DNA of 64,000 bases, from positions 62,001-126,000 of the forward strand of contig JAOARB010000019.1 of NCBI GenBank assembly GCA_025210775.1, in the 5' to 3' direction. The number at the start of each line of letters is the position of its first letter. The first letter of the stretch is position 1. This document shows, piece by piece, positions 63,385 through 64,000 of the stretch. The translations under genes were made by a program, and so were the position numbers. The notes under the pieces were generated by a model. That model did no database searches, was not told the DNA's origin, and saw nothing but the letters and a program-made list of their open reading frames with translations. Source of the stretch: Prolixibacteraceae bacterium. Lineage in GTDB: Bacteria > Bacteroidota > Bacteroidia > Bacteroidales > Prolixibacteraceae.

Positions 63385-64000
63385 TCAATTATTAGTGAAG
63401 AATACTAAATCTTTATATATTAATTCGAAGTTAGGAATCCCATAGCCATAATCAAAATCAGGCATATTATATAAATGACTACCCTCTTTAATTGATTGAA
63501 TTAATTCGATTGAACTCTTATTTGGAAAAGCTTGAATAAGACATGCAATAGCTCCAGCCATCATTGGGGAAGCAAAAGAAGTACCAAACCCATTTATCTT
63601 TTTGCCAGTTATGTCATCGATGATGACAACCGTATGACCTAAAGCAACGATATCGGGTTTTATTCGTCCATCTTCAGTTGGACCAGGAGAACTAAAACTG
63701 GCAATATTACCATCCAAATCAACAGCACCAACAGTCAATACAGACGGAGCATCTGCAGGGAAAGCAATCCTTCCCCAAAGATTAAGTCTATCATTACCAG
63801 CACTTACAACCACGACTATACCACGAGAAGCAGCAATCTCCGCCCCCTTAGACACAAAGGCGGTATTCCCATCAAGTTCACTAACAGTGTGATTATAGTC
63901 AGAATTATCAAACAAACTATAACCTAAAGAAGAGTTAATAATATCCACACCAAGACTGTCCGCTTTCTCTGCCGCCTCCACCCAAAGACTCTCTTCGAGA
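63385..64000 (-). CDS. Subtilisin-like S8 serine protease, C-terminal part (5' end outside window)
   Basis: The frame stays open to the right edge: before the GTG at 63981 the codons read LEESLW, so the gene continues beyond 64000 and a start at 63981 would be wrong. Visible are VEAAEKADSLGVDIINSSLGY, the oxyanion-hole VVVSAGND, VDLDGNIASFSSPGP, PDIVALG and the nucleophile block GFGTSFASPMMAGAIACL. The catalytic Asp and His lie upstream, outside the window. The protein stops shortly after the protease domain (GYGIPNFELIYKDLVFFTNN) and shows no T9SS sorting domain, unlike many relatives and the two genes downstream. Confidence 0.9.
   Translation of the reverse strand, partial: LEESLWVEAAEKADSLGVDIINSSLGYSLFDNSDYNHTVSELDGNTAFVSKGAEIAASRGIVVVVSAGNDRLNLWGRIAFPADAPSVLTVGAVDLDGNIASFSSPGPTEDGRIKPDIVALGHTVVIIDDITGKKINGFGTSFASPMMAGAIACLIQAFPNKSSIELIQSIKEGSHLYNMPDFDYGYGIPNFELIYKDLVFFTNN

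Noticed and set aside
63385..63981. S8 protease starting at the internal GTG near 63981
   Set aside because: Upstream codons to the window edge stay in frame and continue the protease sequence (LEESLW), so the true start is outside the window.
1..64000. CRISPR arrays, insertion sequences, prophage genes, rRNA or tRNA genes
   Set aside because: No regularly spaced repeats, transposase motifs, phage structural genes or RNA gene signatures were found on either strand.

Overview
The window is a low-GC chromosomal segment of a Bacteroidota bacterium, most likely a fermentative member of the Bacteroidia (Marinilabiliales-like is my best guess, from gene content only). Pointers are a one-protein hybrid two-component regulator fused to an AraC domain, type IX secretion (T9SS) C-terminal sorting domains, a FucP-type sugar transporter, futalosine-pathway menaquinone genes, a Porphyromonas-type succinate-semialdehyde/4-hydroxybutyrate gene pair and at least one consensus Bacteroidota promoter (TTTG, 20 nt, TAnnTTTG). 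A PL6 alginate-lyase-like protein suggests a marine or algal-polymer habitat. I saw no rRNA, tRNA, prophage, insertion sequence or CRISPR array.

Layout. 0-7 kb: 5' part of rnz, rpsA, then a sugar-nucleotide operon (UDP-xylose synthase, rmlD, phosphoglucomutase). 7-10.4 kb: gene-poor, with a small membrane protein, an inverted-repeat element and a tandem duplication of a DUF805 gene. 10.4-18 kb: PLP racemase, GNAT acetyltransferase and a TolC/adaptor/RND efflux operon. 18-24 kb: PL6 lyase, rmlC, rimO, tag. 24-32.4 kb: the hybrid regulator, a cell-wall amidase, a ClC antiporter with fluoride-type motifs, a TSUP transporter and a coiled-coil membrane protein. 33-42.5 kb: recD2-like helicase, sugar transporter, BlaI-type regulator, Pif1-like helicase, uvrA. 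43-49.5 kb: outer-membrane protein, threonine dehydrogenase, SUI1-type factor, SNF2 helicase and TPR protein. 50-55 kb: fabD, folE, mqnB-mqnD and a transglutaminase-like protein. 55.8-60.1 kb: a lactonase/4-hydroxybutyrate dehydrogenase/succinate-semialdehyde dehydrogenase cluster with two cobalamin riboswitches. 60.4-64 kb: two paralogous T9SS-exported proteins and the C-terminal part of a subtilisin-like protease.

The most striking system is the 55.8-60.1 kb cluster. Gene order (lactonase, iron-type alcohol dehydrogenase, aldehyde dehydrogenase) resembles the Agrobacterium blc (att) gamma-butyrolactone operon, but the last enzyme is the CoA-dependent SucD type, and cobalamin riboswitches precede both the lactonase and the dehydrogenase pair. 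My inference is a vitamin B12-controlled branch at succinyl-CoA: with B12, succinyl-CoA goes through methylmalonyl-CoA mutase to propionate; without it, carbon and electrons go to 4-hydroxybutyrate. Second is the 1316-residue hybrid regulator at 24.0-28.0 kb, which keeps its ATP-binding and DNA-binding motifs but has lost both phospho-acceptor residues (His to Arg, Asp to Asn). Other points are a CCATGG-rich hairpin repeat in two inverted copies 16 kb apart and a 43-nt leader identical between the duplicated DUF805 genes whose proteins have diverged.
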